Source: Aliihoeflea sp. 40Bstr573
GTDB taxonomy: Bacteria > Pseudomonadota > Alphaproteobacteria > Rhizobiales > Rhizobiaceae
DNA length: 64,000 bases
Assembly (NCBI RefSeq): GCF_024105655.1
Contig: NZ_JAAAMH010000008.1
Location: 1-64,000 of the forward strand
Direction of reading: 5' to 3'
Positions within the stretch are counted from its first letter, which is position 1, and every line of letters starts with the position of its first letter. The notes beneath the pieces are model-generated. The model was not told the DNA's origin. It saw nothing but the letters and a program-made list of their open reading frames with translations, and searched no databases. Below are positions 55,060 through 63,909 of the stretch, in pieces. Position numbers and translations under genes: made by a program.

Positions 55060-55764
55060 ATGACCGAGACCACTTCCATCCTGGATGACGATGCCCCGCA
55101 TCTGCTCATCGTCGACGACGACACGCGCATCCGCAGCCTGCTGCAGCAATATCTGGGCGAAAATGGCTTTCGCGTCACCGCCGCGGGCGACGCGGCCGAG
55201 GCGCGGCGCAAGCTGGCCGGGCTCGATTTCGACCTCATCGTGCTCGACGTCATGATGCCCGGCGAGACGGGCGTCGAACTGACAAAGGCGCTGCGCGAGG
55301 AAAAGGACGTCCCGATCCTGATGCTGACCGCGCTGTCGGAAACCAACAAGCGCGTGGAGGGCCTGGAGGCGGGCGCCGACGACTATCTGCCCAAGCCCTT
55401 CGACCCGCGCGAACTGATCCTGCGCGTCAACGCGATCCTGCGCCGCGGCGGCCCGCAGACGACGCCGAAGGTCGAGCAGATCGTCTTCGGCCCCTACACC
55501 TTCCAGATCACCCGGCGCGAACTGAAGCGTGGCGGCGAACTCCTGCGCCTGACCGACCGCGAGCAGGAGATCCTGGCGATGTTCGCCGAGCGCGCCGGTG
55601 AGACGATCCCGCGCCACGAACTCGTCGGCGACGGCTCGGAGGTGGGAGAGCGCACGATCGACGTCCAGATCAACCGGCTGCGCCGCAAGATCGAGAAGGA
55701 CCCGTCCAACCCGATCTGGTTGCAGACCGTGCGCGGCATTGGCTACAGGCTGAGCGTCGAATAG
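55060..55764 (+). CDS. petR: OmpR-family response regulator PetR
   Basis: The 234-residue regulator has a receiver domain with acidic pocket D19-D21, phospho-acceptor D63 (VLDVMMPGE) and K112 (LPKPFDP), then a winged-helix DNA-binding domain ending VRGIGYRLSVE. It should be phosphorylated by the histidine kinase encoded 64 bases downstream. PetR-type proteins control cytochrome bc1 genes in R. capsulatus. The identification rests on gene order with PetP. Confidence 0.88.
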   Translation: MTETTSILDDDAPHLLIVDDDTRIRSLLQQYLGENGFRVTAAGDAAEARRKLAGLDFDLIVLDVMMPGETGVELTKALREEKDVPILMLTALSETNKRVEGLEAGADDYLPKPFDPRELILRVNAILRRGGPQTTPKVEQIVFGPYTFQITRRELKRGGELLRLTDREQEILAMFAERAGETIPRHELVGDGSEVGERTIDVQINRLRRKIEKDPSNPIWLQTVRGIGYRLSVE

Positions 55765-55828
55765 GGCGCACGGCTTTCCTTCAAGCATCGCTTCGCCCTA
55801 TCCTGGCCGGGGCAAGCGGCAGGTGACG

Positions 55829-57238
55829 ATGGCGAGTTCGGACATAACGGAAAGGCAGGGCGAGGCGCACAAGCCGGCGCCGAGCTTCGGCGAAAGCGTG
55901 CTGGCGCTTTGGCGGCGCAGCGCGCGTCGCGTGGCGCGCTATATGCCCAAGCGCCTTTACGCCCGCTCGCTCATCATCGTCATCGCGCCGATGATCCTCT
56001 TCCAGTCGATCGTCGCCTTCGTGTTCATGGAGCGGCACTGGCAAACGGTGACGATGCGCCTTTCGGCCGGCGTCACGCGCGATATCGCCGCCATCATCGA
56101 CATGATCGAGACCTATCCGCCCGGCGACAACTACGCCAACGCCATTCGCATTGCGCAGGAGCGGCTGGGCCTCAAGGTTGATCTCCTGCCGCCAGACCCC
56201 CTGCCCGCGCCCGGGCCGAAGCCGTTCTTCTCGATCCTGGATCATTTTCTGAGCCAGGAGATCAACCGACAGATCAACCGGCCCTTCTGGCTCGATACGG
56301 TCGGCAATTCCAACGTCGTCGAAATCCGCGTCCAATTGCAGGACAAGGTTCTGCGAGTCTTTGCCCGGCGTTCCCAGACATACGCGTCGAACACGCACAT
56401 CTTCCTGCTCTGGATGGGCGGCACGTCGCTGGTGCTGCTCGCCATCGCCATCGCCTTCCTGCGCAATCAGATCCGGCCGATCCTGCAGCTTGCCGAAGCC
56501 GCGGAAAGCTTCGGCAAGGGCCGGCCGATGCCCTCCGACTTCCGCCCGCGCGGGGCCGACGAGGTGCGCCGCGCCGGCAAGGCCTTTATCCTGATGCGCG
56601 AGCGCATCGAGCGCCAGATCGAGCAGCGCACGGCGATGCTGACCGGCGTCAGCCACGATCTGCGCACCATCCTGACCCGCTTCAAGCTCCAGCTCGCCCT
56701 CGCCGGCTCCAAGATGGACACGAGGCCCATGGAGCAGGACATCAACGACATGCAGTCGATGCTCGAAGGCTACCTCGCCTTCGCCAAGGGCGACGCCTCG
56801 GAGGACACGGGCTTCTTCGACCTGGAGGAATTCCTCGGCAAGCTCGAGGCCGAGGCCAAGCTGAGGAAGCGCAAGCTGACGACCAAGCTTTCCGGCCGGC
56901 CCGAGATCACCGTCCGGCCGATCGCCTTCTCGCGGCTCCTCTCCAACATCGTCGGCAACGCGTTTCGCTACGCGAAGAAGGTCGAGATCACCGCGATCCA
57001 TTCGGCCGGATCGCTGACCATTACCGTCGACGACAACGGGCCGGGCATCCCGCCCGAGCGCCGCGAGGACGTCTTCAAGCCCTTCGTGCGTCTCGACGAG
57101 GCACGCAACCAGGATGCGAGCGGCACCGGCCTTGGCCTGTCCATCGCTCGCGACATCGCCCGCGCGCATGGCGGCGACATCAAGTTGGACGACAGCCCGC
57201 TCGGCGGCCTGCGCGCGATCATCCGCATTCCCGCATGA
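55829..57238 (+). CDS. Sensor histidine kinase (EnvZ-type)
   Basis: The 469-residue protein has two membrane segments (45-67 and 191-211), a periplasmic domain of about 120 residues between them, a HAMP linker (212-265), the phosphorylated histidine H276 in VSHDLRT and an ATPase domain with the N box (NIVGNAFRY), DNGPGIP and GTGLGLSIA. It is the likely partner of PetR. ATG 55829 follows AGGTGACG; a GTG at 55823 is less likely. Its TGA overlaps the start of the GNAT gene. Confidence 0.9.
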   Translation: MASSDITERQGEAHKPAPSFGESVLALWRRSARRVARYMPKRLYARSLIIVIAPMILFQSIVAFVFMERHWQTVTMRLSAGVTRDIAAIIDMIETYPPGDNYANAIRIAQERLGLKVDLLPPDPLPAPGPKPFFSILDHFLSQEINRQINRPFWLDTVGNSNVVEIRVQLQDKVLRVFARRSQTYASNTHIFLLWMGGTSLVLLAIAIAFLRNQIRPILQLAEAAESFGKGRPMPSDFRPRGADEVRRAGKAFILMRERIERQIEQRTAMLTGVSHDLRTILTRFKLQLALAGSKMDTRPMEQDINDMQSMLEGYLAFAKGDASEDTGFFDLEEFLGKLEAEAKLRKRKLTTKLSGRPEITVRPIAFSRLLSNIVGNAFRYAKKVEITAIHSAGSLTITVDDNGPGIPPERREDVFKPFVRLDEARNQDASGTGLGLSIARDIARAHGGDIKLDDSPLGGLRAIIRIPA

Positions 57239-57685
57239 GCCGTATCGAGATCCGGCCCGCGCGCCCGCACGACCGGGACGCGATCGAGGCGCTGCTGCGC
57301 GCATCGTGGCTGGATCACTGGGCGCCCTACATATCGGAACGGTCCGTCGCGCGCTTCCACGACGAAAACCCCGTTGCCGCCTATCTAGACGCACATCTCG
57401 GTTCGCTCGATGTCTTGACCGTCGACGACCGCGTCGCCGGCATCGCCCATGTGGAGGGCGACATGCTGCACGCTCTGCACGTGGCAACGGAGCGCATCAG
57501 ATCGGGTCTGGGCGCAAGGCTCCTCGCCCACGCCGAGGCGAAGGGCGCGCGCCGGCTCGAGGTCCGCGCGTTCAACACCCGCGCGCACGGCTTTCTACCT
57601 TGCGCAAGGATGGAGCGAGTCACGGCGCTATCTGGCGAGCGAAATGGGTTCGCACGCCGTGACACTGGAGATGGTCCGCGCCTGA
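57235..57685 (+). pseudogene. GNAT acetyltransferase gene with a frameshift
   Basis: The first frame gives a GNAT N-terminal and core part (SRIEIRPARPHDRDAIEALL, then RIRSGLGARLLAHAEAKGAR and LEVRAFNTRA). The family C-terminus is in the +1 frame: TAFYLAQGWSESRRYLASEM, followed by GSHAVTLEMVRA and a stop at 57683-57685. The switch lies in the GCGCGC run near 57580-57588, where one base too many separates the halves. The unshifted frame runs to 57762 but its tail is unlike any GNAT. It overlaps the kinase gene by four bases. It may be a real mutation or a sequence error. Confidence 0.75.
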
Positions 57686-57773
57686 GGAAGGGTATAATAT
57701 CGCCGCAGGGTGACTTGCCGCATTGTTGTGGCGGGCGAAGTCTGCCACGGATCGGCTCGTGAGGTGCAAGACG

Positions 57774-58190
57774 ATGACCGACGTGAACTGGAATCCTACC
57801 GACAATCCGATGAAGACCGGCATTCTCGGCCGCTGCCCGCGCTGCCAGAAGGGCCATCTGTTCAACGGCTTCCTGTCGCTCGCCCCGCGCTGCGAGGTGT
57901 GCGGCCTTGACTATTCCTTTGCCGACCCGGCTGACGGTCCGGCTTTCTTCGCCATGTCACTGGGCTGCGTTCCCGCGCTTGCCTTTGCCGTGTGGGTCCA
58001 GATGAGCTTCGACCCGCCGCTCTGGGTGCACCTGGTCACGACCCTGCCGCTGATCGTCGCCTGCTGCGCGGCGCTGCTGCGGCCGTTGAAGGGCTGGCTG
58101 GTCTGCTCGCAATTTTTCCACAAGGCGGAGGAAGGACGCATCGACCGCGACTGGCATGCTGCCCGCTCTCGGCGCGACGACGACGCCTAG
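57774..58190 (+). CDS. DUF983 zinc-ribbon membrane protein
   Basis: The 138-residue protein has two CxxC pairs (GRCPRCQKG, RCEVCGLD) likely to bind zinc, followed by two membrane segments (about 55-75 and 80-105), which is the DUF983 layout. Function is unknown; relatives occur near cytochrome oxidase genes. ATG 57774 follows GTGAGGTG. Its end overlaps the convergent csaA-like gene by four bases. Confidence 0.88.
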   Translation: MTDVNWNPTDNPMKTGILGRCPRCQKGHLFNGFLSLAPRCEVCGLDYSFADPADGPAFFAMSLGCVPALAFAVWVQMSFDPPLWVHLVTTLPLIVACCAALLRPLKGWLVCSQFFHKAEEGRIDRDWHAARSRRDDDA

Positions 58191-58546
58191 AACAGCCGGC
58201 CGCCATTCGGAACGCGCTTGTCGATCGCCGCGAGGACGACTTCGCCGCCTTCGTCTGGAAATCCGAGCGTGAGCACTTCGGACATGAACTTGCCGATCTG
58301 GCGCGGCGGGAAATTCACCACCGCCATCACCTGCCGCCCGACGAGCTCGCCAGGTTCGTAGTGCGTCGTGATCTGCGCCGAGGACTTCTTGATGCCGAGC
58401 GGCGCGCCGAAATCGATCCTGAGCTTGATCGAGGGCTTGCGCGCCTCTGGATAGGGCTCGGCCTCGACGATGGTGCGTGCCCGGATATCCACCTTGTCGA
58501 AATCGGCAAAGCTGATCTTGGCCTTAAGATCGACGCTTCCAGACAT
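58187..58546 (-). CDS. csaA: CsaA-like tRNA-binding chaperone
   Basis: The 119-residue protein is a single tRNA-binding OB domain: FADFDKVDIRARTIVEAEPY, KPSIKLRIDFG, and VVNFPPRQIGKFMSEVLTLG. CsaA of Bacillus acts as a secretion-related chaperone that binds SecA and preproteins; the alphaproteobacterial role is less clear. It is followed on the other side by a palindromic element. The start ATG is at 58546. Confidence 0.9.
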   Translation of the reverse strand: MSGSVDLKAKISFADFDKVDIRARTIVEAEPYPEARKPSIKLRIDFGAPLGIKKSSAQITTHYEPGELVGRQVMAVVNFPPRQIGKFMSEVLTLGFPDEGGEVVLAAIDKRVPNGGRLF

Positions 58547-58571
58547 GGGTGACTACCGTTGGTGATTGGCC

Positions 58572-58691
58572 AATTCGGGTCAGGGTGAGCCGAAAACGGT
58601 CGATTTCGAGAACCGGAGCGGAGCGTACATTTGGTACGTGAGCACCGAAAGCGCAGAAAGCGGCCGTTTGCAGGCCACCCTCACCCGAATT
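58572..58691. repeat. Long imperfect hairpin element
   Basis: AATTCGGGTCAGGGTG (58572-58587) pairs with CACCCTCACCCGAATT (58676-58691) in 15 of 16 positions. Inside, GCCGAAAACGG is nearly complementary to CCGTTTGCAGGC, and CGTAC/GTACG forms a central hairpin. The whole 120 bases can fold into one long stem. It sits between the csaA-like gene and the end of the YbjN gene. It looks like a rhizobial palindromic repeat or a strong bidirectional terminator. Confidence 0.65.
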
Positions 58692-59192
58692 TCACGCGTT
58701 GCCGCGGGTTTCGAAGAGCACGTTCGCCAGCGCATCCTTGGCGCTCGACCCCGACCAGACGACGAACTGGAACGCGGGGAAGTAGCATTCGCACGCTTCG
58801 AGCGCGGAGTGCAGCAGCACCTCGACCTGCTGGCTTGTCGGCTCGGCGCCGCCCGACAGGAGCAGGGACTGGCGGAACATGATCGCGCCCTCCTGCTCCC
58901 AAAGGTCGAAATGGCCGAACAGCATCTGCTCGTTGATGAGCGAGAGGAGGCGCATGACTTCGAGCGTGCGGTTTTCGGGAACCTTGATGTCGAAGGCGCA
59001 GGCCAGATGCAGCGCCTCGAAATCCTCCATCCAGGAGAATGAGACGTGATAGTCGGTCCAGCTTCCGGCCACCGAAATCGCGATCTCGTCGCTGCCTGTC
59101 CGCTCGAACGACCATTCATTGGTGTTGGCGACATGCTCGATCACATCCACCGGGTGGAGATCGCGGGCGATATCGAGTTCAAGAAGGCTCAT
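58692..59192 (-). CDS. YbjN-domain protein
   Basis: The 166-residue acidic protein has the YbjN (type III chaperone-like) fold pattern: DLHPVDVIEHVANTNEWSFE, WTDYHVSFSWMEDFEALHLA, MRLLSLINEQMLFGHFDLWE. The C-terminal part has LHSALEACECYFPAFQF. Function is unknown, possibly chaperoning. ATG 59192 has a weak binding site; the longer frame upstream does not fit. The stop lies right at the arm of the hairpin element. Confidence 0.85.
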   Translation of the reverse strand: MSLLELDIARDLHPVDVIEHVANTNEWSFERTGSDEIAISVAGSWTDYHVSFSWMEDFEALHLACAFDIKVPENRTLEVMRLLSLINEQMLFGHFDLWEQEGAIMFRQSLLLSGGAEPTSQQVEVLLHSALEACECYFPAFQFVVWSGSSAKDALANVLFETRGNA

Positions 59193-59551
59193 CAAGATCT
59201 TTGCTTTCCCGTTCGTTCCCGGCGCAGGAATAGCGCCATTCAGGACCTGCCCCACACGGACTGAAACCCTTGGTCGGAGCGGTGCGAATACGCTCGCCCC
59301 GCTCTCTCCCGCATGGATCGAACACTTGGCAGTGCTTCGAATCATGCTGTAAATTCAGTCTATTGATGCCGAGTCCCGTGAACAGCCCCTTTTTGGAACC
59401 GGGCCGGAGCAATATGTGGATAGTCGACCGGCGGCAAAGATAAAGGAAGGCTTAAGCGATTCAGCGAAAAGGCGTTTTCGCGCCGGGCGCCTGTGGAGAA
59501 ACACAGGCGCGAAACTTGCGCAAAACTGGTCTTGCCAGTCGCGCTGACATC
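59193..59551. other. Intergenic stretch with one hairpin
   Basis: About 360 bases between the YbjN gene and a UbiK-type gene, both on the minus strand. One clean stem is present: GCGCCTGTG (59487-59495), loop GAGAAA, CACAGGCGC (59502-59510), about 40 bases after the ubiK-like stop; no T-run follows. The rest probably carries the YbjN promoter. No RNA gene is recognised. Confidence 0.5.
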
Positions 59552-59824
59552 TCAAACCGTTGGTTCGGCTGATTTTTCCACGAGTTTAGCCTCGAGGGCC
59601 TCGATCCGGGCGGCCAGCTTCTCGTTTTCCGCGCGCGCCTTGAGCGCCATTTCGCGCACTGCTTCGAATTCCTCGCGCTGGACGAGATCCATGGAATTCA
59701 AGATGCGCTCGGCCTGGCCGCGAAAGGCCGTCTCGAATTCACGGCGCACGCCCTGGGCGGCGCCCGCGGCATCGGTCATCAGCTTGGCGAACTCGTCCAG
59801 AATGCGGTTGGGGCCGGTCGACAT
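59552..59824 (-). CDS. UbiK/BMFP-family accessory factor
   Basis: The 90-residue protein belongs to the membrane-fusogenic BMFP/UbiK family: ILDEFAKLMTDAAGAAQGVR, then an amphipathic part and a C-terminal coiled coil (KARAENEKLAARIEALEAKL). UbiK helps ubiquinone synthesis in enterobacteria by assembling the Ubi complex; Brucella BMFP is a trimeric coiled coil. ATG 59824 is 7 bases from GAGG, better than ATG 59830. It diverges from lgt. Confidence 0.88.
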   Translation of the reverse strand: MSTGPNRILDEFAKLMTDAAGAAQGVRREFETAFRGQAERILNSMDLVQREEFEAVREMALKARAENEKLAARIEALEAKLVEKSAEPTV

Positions 59825-59962
59825 CTTCATACCTCGCGTCAGGAATACCGTTTAGCTTGAGGTAGTCGCCACCCCTTCCGATTGCAAGGAAAAGCAGCCG
59901 CTTGACCCGGCAAACCCGCCCGCGCCATATGAGGCCCGCGACATTCGCCTGCGGAGCCTCAT

Positions 59963-60799
59963 TTGCCCGACTACCTCGCCCTTCCCCTGACGGCGCTCGC
60001 CTTTCCGAACATCGATCCGGTCGCCCTGCAGCTCGGTCCGCTCGCGATCCACTGGTACGGGCTCGGCTATGTCGTGGGCATTCTCTTTGCCTGGTGGTAT
60101 GCGCGCAGGCTGATCGCCACGCCGCATCTTTGGCCGAACGACACCGCGCCGATCAAGCCGGTCGACATCGACGACTTCCTGATCTGGGCCGCGGCCGGCG
60201 TCGTGCTCGGCGGGCGCATCGGCTACATGCTCTTCTACGATTTCGCGCGCTACGCCGAAAACCCGCTCGACGCGCTGGCGATCTGGCGCGGCGGCATGTC
60301 GTTCCATGGCGGGCTCGCGGGCGTGACGGTCGCGATGATCCTCTTTGCGCGCCGGCGCGGCCTTTCCGCCTGGAGCCTCTTCGACACGATCGCGGTTGGC
60401 GCGCCGGTCGGCCTTGGCATCGTGCGCGTGACGAACTTCATCAACTCCGAACTTTGGGGCCGGCCGACGGACGTGCCCTGGGCGGTCGTCTTTCCCAATG
60501 GCGGGCCGTTCGCGCGCCATCCAAGCCAGCTCTACGAAGCGCTTCTTGAAGGCCTCGTGCTGTTCCTCGTCCTTTTCGTGCTGACCCATAAGGGACTGAA
60601 ACTGAAGCAACCGGGCTTCCTCGCGGGCGTCTTCATCGCCGGCTACGGGCTCTCGCGCATCATCGTCGAGTTCTTCCGCGAGCCCGACGCCCATATCGGC
60701 TATCTCGCCGGCAACTGGCTCACCATGGGCATGGTGCTCTCGGTGCCGCTCGTCCTGCTCGGCCTTTGGGCGATGGCGCGGGCGCGCAGGGCCGCGTGA
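59963..60799 (+). CDS. lgt: Phosphatidylglycerol-prolipoprotein diacylglyceryl transferase
   Basis: The 278-residue inner membrane enzyme has seven segments and Lgt signatures: [37 protein letters not shown] and [16 protein letters not shown]. It attaches diacylglycerol to the lipobox cysteine of lipoproteins. The start is TTG 59963 after GCGGAG. Its stop overlaps the GTG of the next gene by four bases. Confidence 0.95.
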   Translation: MPDYLALPLTALAFPNIDPVALQLGPLAIHWYGLGYVVGILFAWWYARRLIATPHLWPNDTAPIKPVDIDDFLIWAAAGVVLGGRIGYMLFYDFARYAENPLDALAIWRGGMSFHGGLAGVTVAMILFARRRGLSAWSLFDTIAVGAPVGLGIVRVTNFINSELWGRPTDVPWAVVFPNGGPFARHPSQLYEALLEGLVLFLVLFVLTHKGLKLKQPGFLAGVFIAGYGLSRIIVEFFREPDAHIGYLAGNWLTMGMVLSVPLVLLGLWAMARARRAA

Positions 60800-61842
60800 C
60801 GCTCAAAGGGCGCATCGCCGAACTGATCGCCGAGGCGGGACCGATACCCGTCTCGCAATATATGGCGCTGTGCCTCTTCGACCCGAAAGAGGGCTACTAC
60901 ACGACGCGCGAGCCCTTCGGCGCGAAGGGCGATTTCACCACCGCGCCCGAAGTCAGCCAGATGTTCGGCGAACTCGTCGCCGTCTGGCTCGCCTCCGCCT
61001 GGCAGGCGGCAGGTGCCCCGAAGAACGCGATTCTCGCCGAGATCGGCCCGGGACGCGGGACATTGATGCGCGACATGCTGCGCACGCTGGCACGCATCGC
61101 GCCGGACCTGATGCGACGCGTGGCGATGATCGAGACCAGCCCGCGCCTGGTTGACGTCCAGAAGCAATTGCTCGGCAACGAAAGCATATCGTGGCATCGG
61201 GCGATCGCTGATCTGCCCGACGCTCCGCTTTTCATCGTCGGCAACGAACTCTTCGACGCGATCCCGATCCGGCAATTCGTGAAGACGCAGCAAGGCTGGC
61301 GTGAGCGGTGCGTCGGGCTCGACGCGGATGGCGAACTGGTTTTCATCGCCGGTCCCGGCACGACCGACGCGCCTTTGCCCGATGCCCCTGTCGGCGCAAT
61401 CTACGAAGCCGCCCCCGCCCGCAACGCGCTGATGCTGGAGATTGCCGAGCGGATTGCACGGCAAGGCGGCGCGGGGCTGTTCATCGACTACGGGCATCTG
61501 GAGAACGGCGTTGGCGACACGCTGCAGGCGATGCGCGCCCACGCCCATGCCGACGTTTTGGCCACGCCCGGGGAGGCGGACCTGACGAGCCATGTCGACT
61601 TCGCGGCGCTCGGCGCGGCAGCCGGTGCGGCCGGGCTCGACGCGCGGACGACGACGCAAGCCCGCTTCCTCATCGGCTTGGGGCTCCTGGAGCGGGCGGG
61701 GCAACTCGGCGCGGGCGCGAATGCGGATCTGCAGGAGCGCCTGCACGGCGAGGTCGAGCGGCTGGCGGCGCCGGAGCAGATGGGGGAACTGTTCAAGGTG
61801 CTGATGGTGGGAAGGACCATCACCGGCCTGCCTCCGGCCTGA
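60796..61842 (+). CDS. MidA/NDUFAF7-type protein arginine methyltransferase-like
   Basis: The 348-residue SAM-dependent methyltransferase family protein (DUF185) has [38 protein letters not shown] (SAM-binding), [16 protein letters not shown] and [10 protein letters not shown]. The eukaryotic homologue NDUFAF7 methylates an arginine of complex I subunit NDUFS2, so a role in complex I assembly is plausible. GTG 60796 forms a GTGA overlap with lgt. The gene order lgt-midA-pgeF is standard in Rhizobiales. Confidence 0.9.
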   Translation: MTLKGRIAELIAEAGPIPVSQYMALCLFDPKEGYYTTREPFGAKGDFTTAPEVSQMFGELVAVWLASAWQAAGAPKNAILAEIGPGRGTLMRDMLRTLARIAPDLMRRVAMIETSPRLVDVQKQLLGNESISWHRAIADLPDAPLFIVGNELFDAIPIRQFVKTQQGWRERCVGLDADGELVFIAGPGTTDAPLPDAPVGAIYEAAPARNALMLEIAERIARQGGAGLFIDYGHLENGVGDTLQAMRAHAHADVLATPGEADLTSHVDFAALGAAAGAAGLDARTTTQARFLIGLGLLERAGQLGAGANADLQERLHGEVERLAAPEQMGELFKVLMVGRTITGLPPA

Positions 61843-61942
61843 CATGCGCGCCCGCGATTGACACCACCCCTCCCCTCAACCACCATCGCGCCCGACCCGG
61901 CCCCAACTTGGCGACGCACGGCGGCAGACGAAAAGGCACGAC

Positions 61943-62737
61943 ATGCTCGATCTGGCTCGACCGGACCCGGCGCGGTCCGATCTTCTGGACGCCCTTGCGC
62001 CCAAGGGCATACGCCACGGCTTCTTCACCCGTGCCGGCGGCGCTTCGCAAGGCATCTATGCCGGGTTGAACGTCGGCTTCGGCTCGGACGATTCGCGCGA
62101 TGCGGTCGTCGAAAATCGCCGCCGTGCGGCCAGGTGGCTTGGTGTCCCGGAAACGCATCTGGCGACCGTTCACCAGATTCACTCGCCCGATGTCGAAATC
62201 GTCACGCGGCCGATCCCCCCGGATGGGCGACCGAAAGCGGACGCGCTGGTGACCGCGACGCCCGGCATCGCGCTCGGCGTGCTGACGGCCGATTGCGGGC
62301 CGATCCTCTTTGCCGACGCACGCGCGCGCGTCATCGGTGCGGCCCATGCCGGCTGGAAGGGCGCGCTCTACGGGGTCATCGAGAACACGCTCGCCGCGAT
62401 GGAAAAGCTCGGTGCAAGGCGCGCCGACATCCACGCCGTTCTCGGCCCGGCGATCAGCGCCGCGAACTACGAGGTGGGCCCGGAGCGCGTCGCCGATCTG
62501 ATCGCGGCGGACAGCGCGAACGACGCCTATTTCACGCCTTCGGCGACGGCCGGCCACGCGATGTTCGACCTGAACCGCTACACGATCGACCGGCTGAAGC
62601 GCGCGGGCGTGACGGTTGACCATGTCGCGCGCTGCACCTATGCGGAAGCCGACAACTTCTTTTCCTACAGGCGGACGACGCACAGGCAGGAGCCCGATTA
62701 CGGCCGCCAGCTCTCCGCCATCGTCCTGGAGACCTGA
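61943..62737 (+). CDS. pgeF: Peptidoglycan editing factor PgeF (YfiH/laccase domain)
   Basis: The 264-residue protein has the metal and active-site motifs of the multicopper polyphenol oxidase-like family: TVHQIHSPDVE, TADCGPILFAD, GAAHAGWKGALYG and a late CTYAEADNFFSYRR. E. coli PgeF removes misincorporated serine from muropeptides, and homologues also act on purine nucleosides. ATG 61943 is 100 bases after the methyltransferase gene. Confidence 0.92.
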   Translation: MLDLARPDPARSDLLDALAPKGIRHGFFTRAGGASQGIYAGLNVGFGSDDSRDAVVENRRRAARWLGVPETHLATVHQIHSPDVEIVTRPIPPDGRPKADALVTATPGIALGVLTADCGPILFADARARVIGAAHAGWKGALYGVIENTLAAMEKLGARRADIHAVLGPAISAANYEVGPERVADLIAADSANDAYFTPSATAGHAMFDLNRYTIDRLKRAGVTVDHVARCTYAEADNFFSYRRTTHRQEPDYGRQLSAIVLET

Positions 62738-62741
62738 TTTC

Positions 62742-63893
62742 ATGGCGCTGCATTTCGACAGAACCGAATTCGATTCCCGCCGCGACCGTCTTCTCATCGA
62801 GATGGCCGAGCGCAAGCTCGACGCAATCCTGCTCTTCGCGCAGGAGAGCATGTACTGGCTGACCGGCTACGATACGTTCGGCTTCTGCTTCTTCCAGTCG
62901 CTGGTCGTGAAATCCGACGGTTCGATGGTGCTTTTGACCCGCTCGGCCGACATGCGCCAGGCCAAGCACACCTCGACGATCGAGAACGTCGTTCTGTGGA
63001 CCGACCGCGACAGGGCGGACCCGACCGCCGATCTGCGCAACCTCTTGAACGACATCGACCTTCTGGGCTGCCGCATCGGCGTCGAGTACGACACGCACGG
63101 CCTGACAGGCCACAATGCGCGCCTGCTCGACGAACAGTTGAAGACCTTCGGCAAGATCGAGGATGCGTCCGATCTCGTCTCGCGCCTGCGCCTCTTCAAG
63201 AGCCCGGCCGAGATCAAGAAGGCCGATCGCGCGGCAGCGCTTTCCGACGACGCGCTCGACGCCGCGCTGCCCCTCATCCGGCAGGGCACCGACGAGGGCG
63301 CGATCCTGGCGGCCATGCAGGGCGCTATCTTCGAAGGCGGCGGCGACTATCCGGCCAACGAGTTCATCATCGGCTCGGGCGCCGACGCGCTTCTTTGCCG
63401 CTACAAGTCCGGCCGGCGCAAGCTGACCAAGACCGACCAGCTGACGCTCGAATGGTCGGGCGCCTTCGCGCGCTACCACGCGCCGATGATGCGCACGATC
63501 CTGGTCGGCAAGGCAAGCAAGCGCCATCAGGAACTCTACGAGGCCTGCCACGACGCGCTTCTGGCCGTCGAGAAGGCAATGGTGCCCGGCAATACGTTCG
63601 GCGACGTCTTCGACGCCCACGCCAAGGTGATGGAGGCGCGTGGTCTGACGCGCCACAGGCTCAACGCCTGCGGCTATTCGGTCGGCGCGCGCTTCACGCC
63701 GTCGTGGATGGACCGGCAGATGTTCTTCTCCGGCAGCCCGGAGCCGATCGCGCCCGACATGACGCTCTTTGCCCACATGATCATCATGGATTCGGATTCG
63801 GAGACCGCCATGACGCTCGGTCGCACCTACCTCACCACCGACGCCGCGCCCCGCGCGCTTTCGCGTCACGGCCTCGACTTGATCGTCCAGTAA
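62742..63893 (+). CDS. M24 family protein (creatinase/Xaa-Pro peptidase fold), metal ligands lost
   Basis: The 383-residue protein has the creatinase N-terminal domain (about 8-145) and the pita-bread fold C-terminal domain (about 155-380). In active Xaa-Pro peptidases the two aspartates are in DxGxxxxGYxSDxTRT; here LEWSGAFARYHAPMMRT (236-252) has Glu and Pro at those places, and the ligand histidine loop reads GYSVGARF. This is closer to creatinase, which needs no metal. Function is not known. It follows pgeF by four bases and is probably co-transcribed. Confidence 0.85.
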   Translation: MALHFDRTEFDSRRDRLLIEMAERKLDAILLFAQESMYWLTGYDTFGFCFFQSLVVKSDGSMVLLTRSADMRQAKHTSTIENVVLWTDRDRADPTADLRNLLNDIDLLGCRIGVEYDTHGLTGHNARLLDEQLKTFGKIEDASDLVSRLRLFKSPAEIKKADRAAALSDDALDAALPLIRQGTDEGAILAAMQGAIFEGGGDYPANEFIIGSGADALLCRYKSGRRKLTKTDQLTLEWSGAFARYHAPMMRTILVGKASKRHQELYEACHDALLAVEKAMVPGNTFGDVFDAHAKVMEARGLTRHRLNACGYSVGARFTPSWMDRQMFFSGSPEPIAPDMTLFAHMIIMDSDSETAMTLGRTYLTTDAAPRALSRHGLDLIVQ

Positions 63894-63909
63894 CGGCATA
63901 GTGCGCATC

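Noticed and set aside
55781-57487. Long minus-strand frame across the sensor kinase
   Set aside because: Antisense shadow of a clear histidine kinase; composition-driven.
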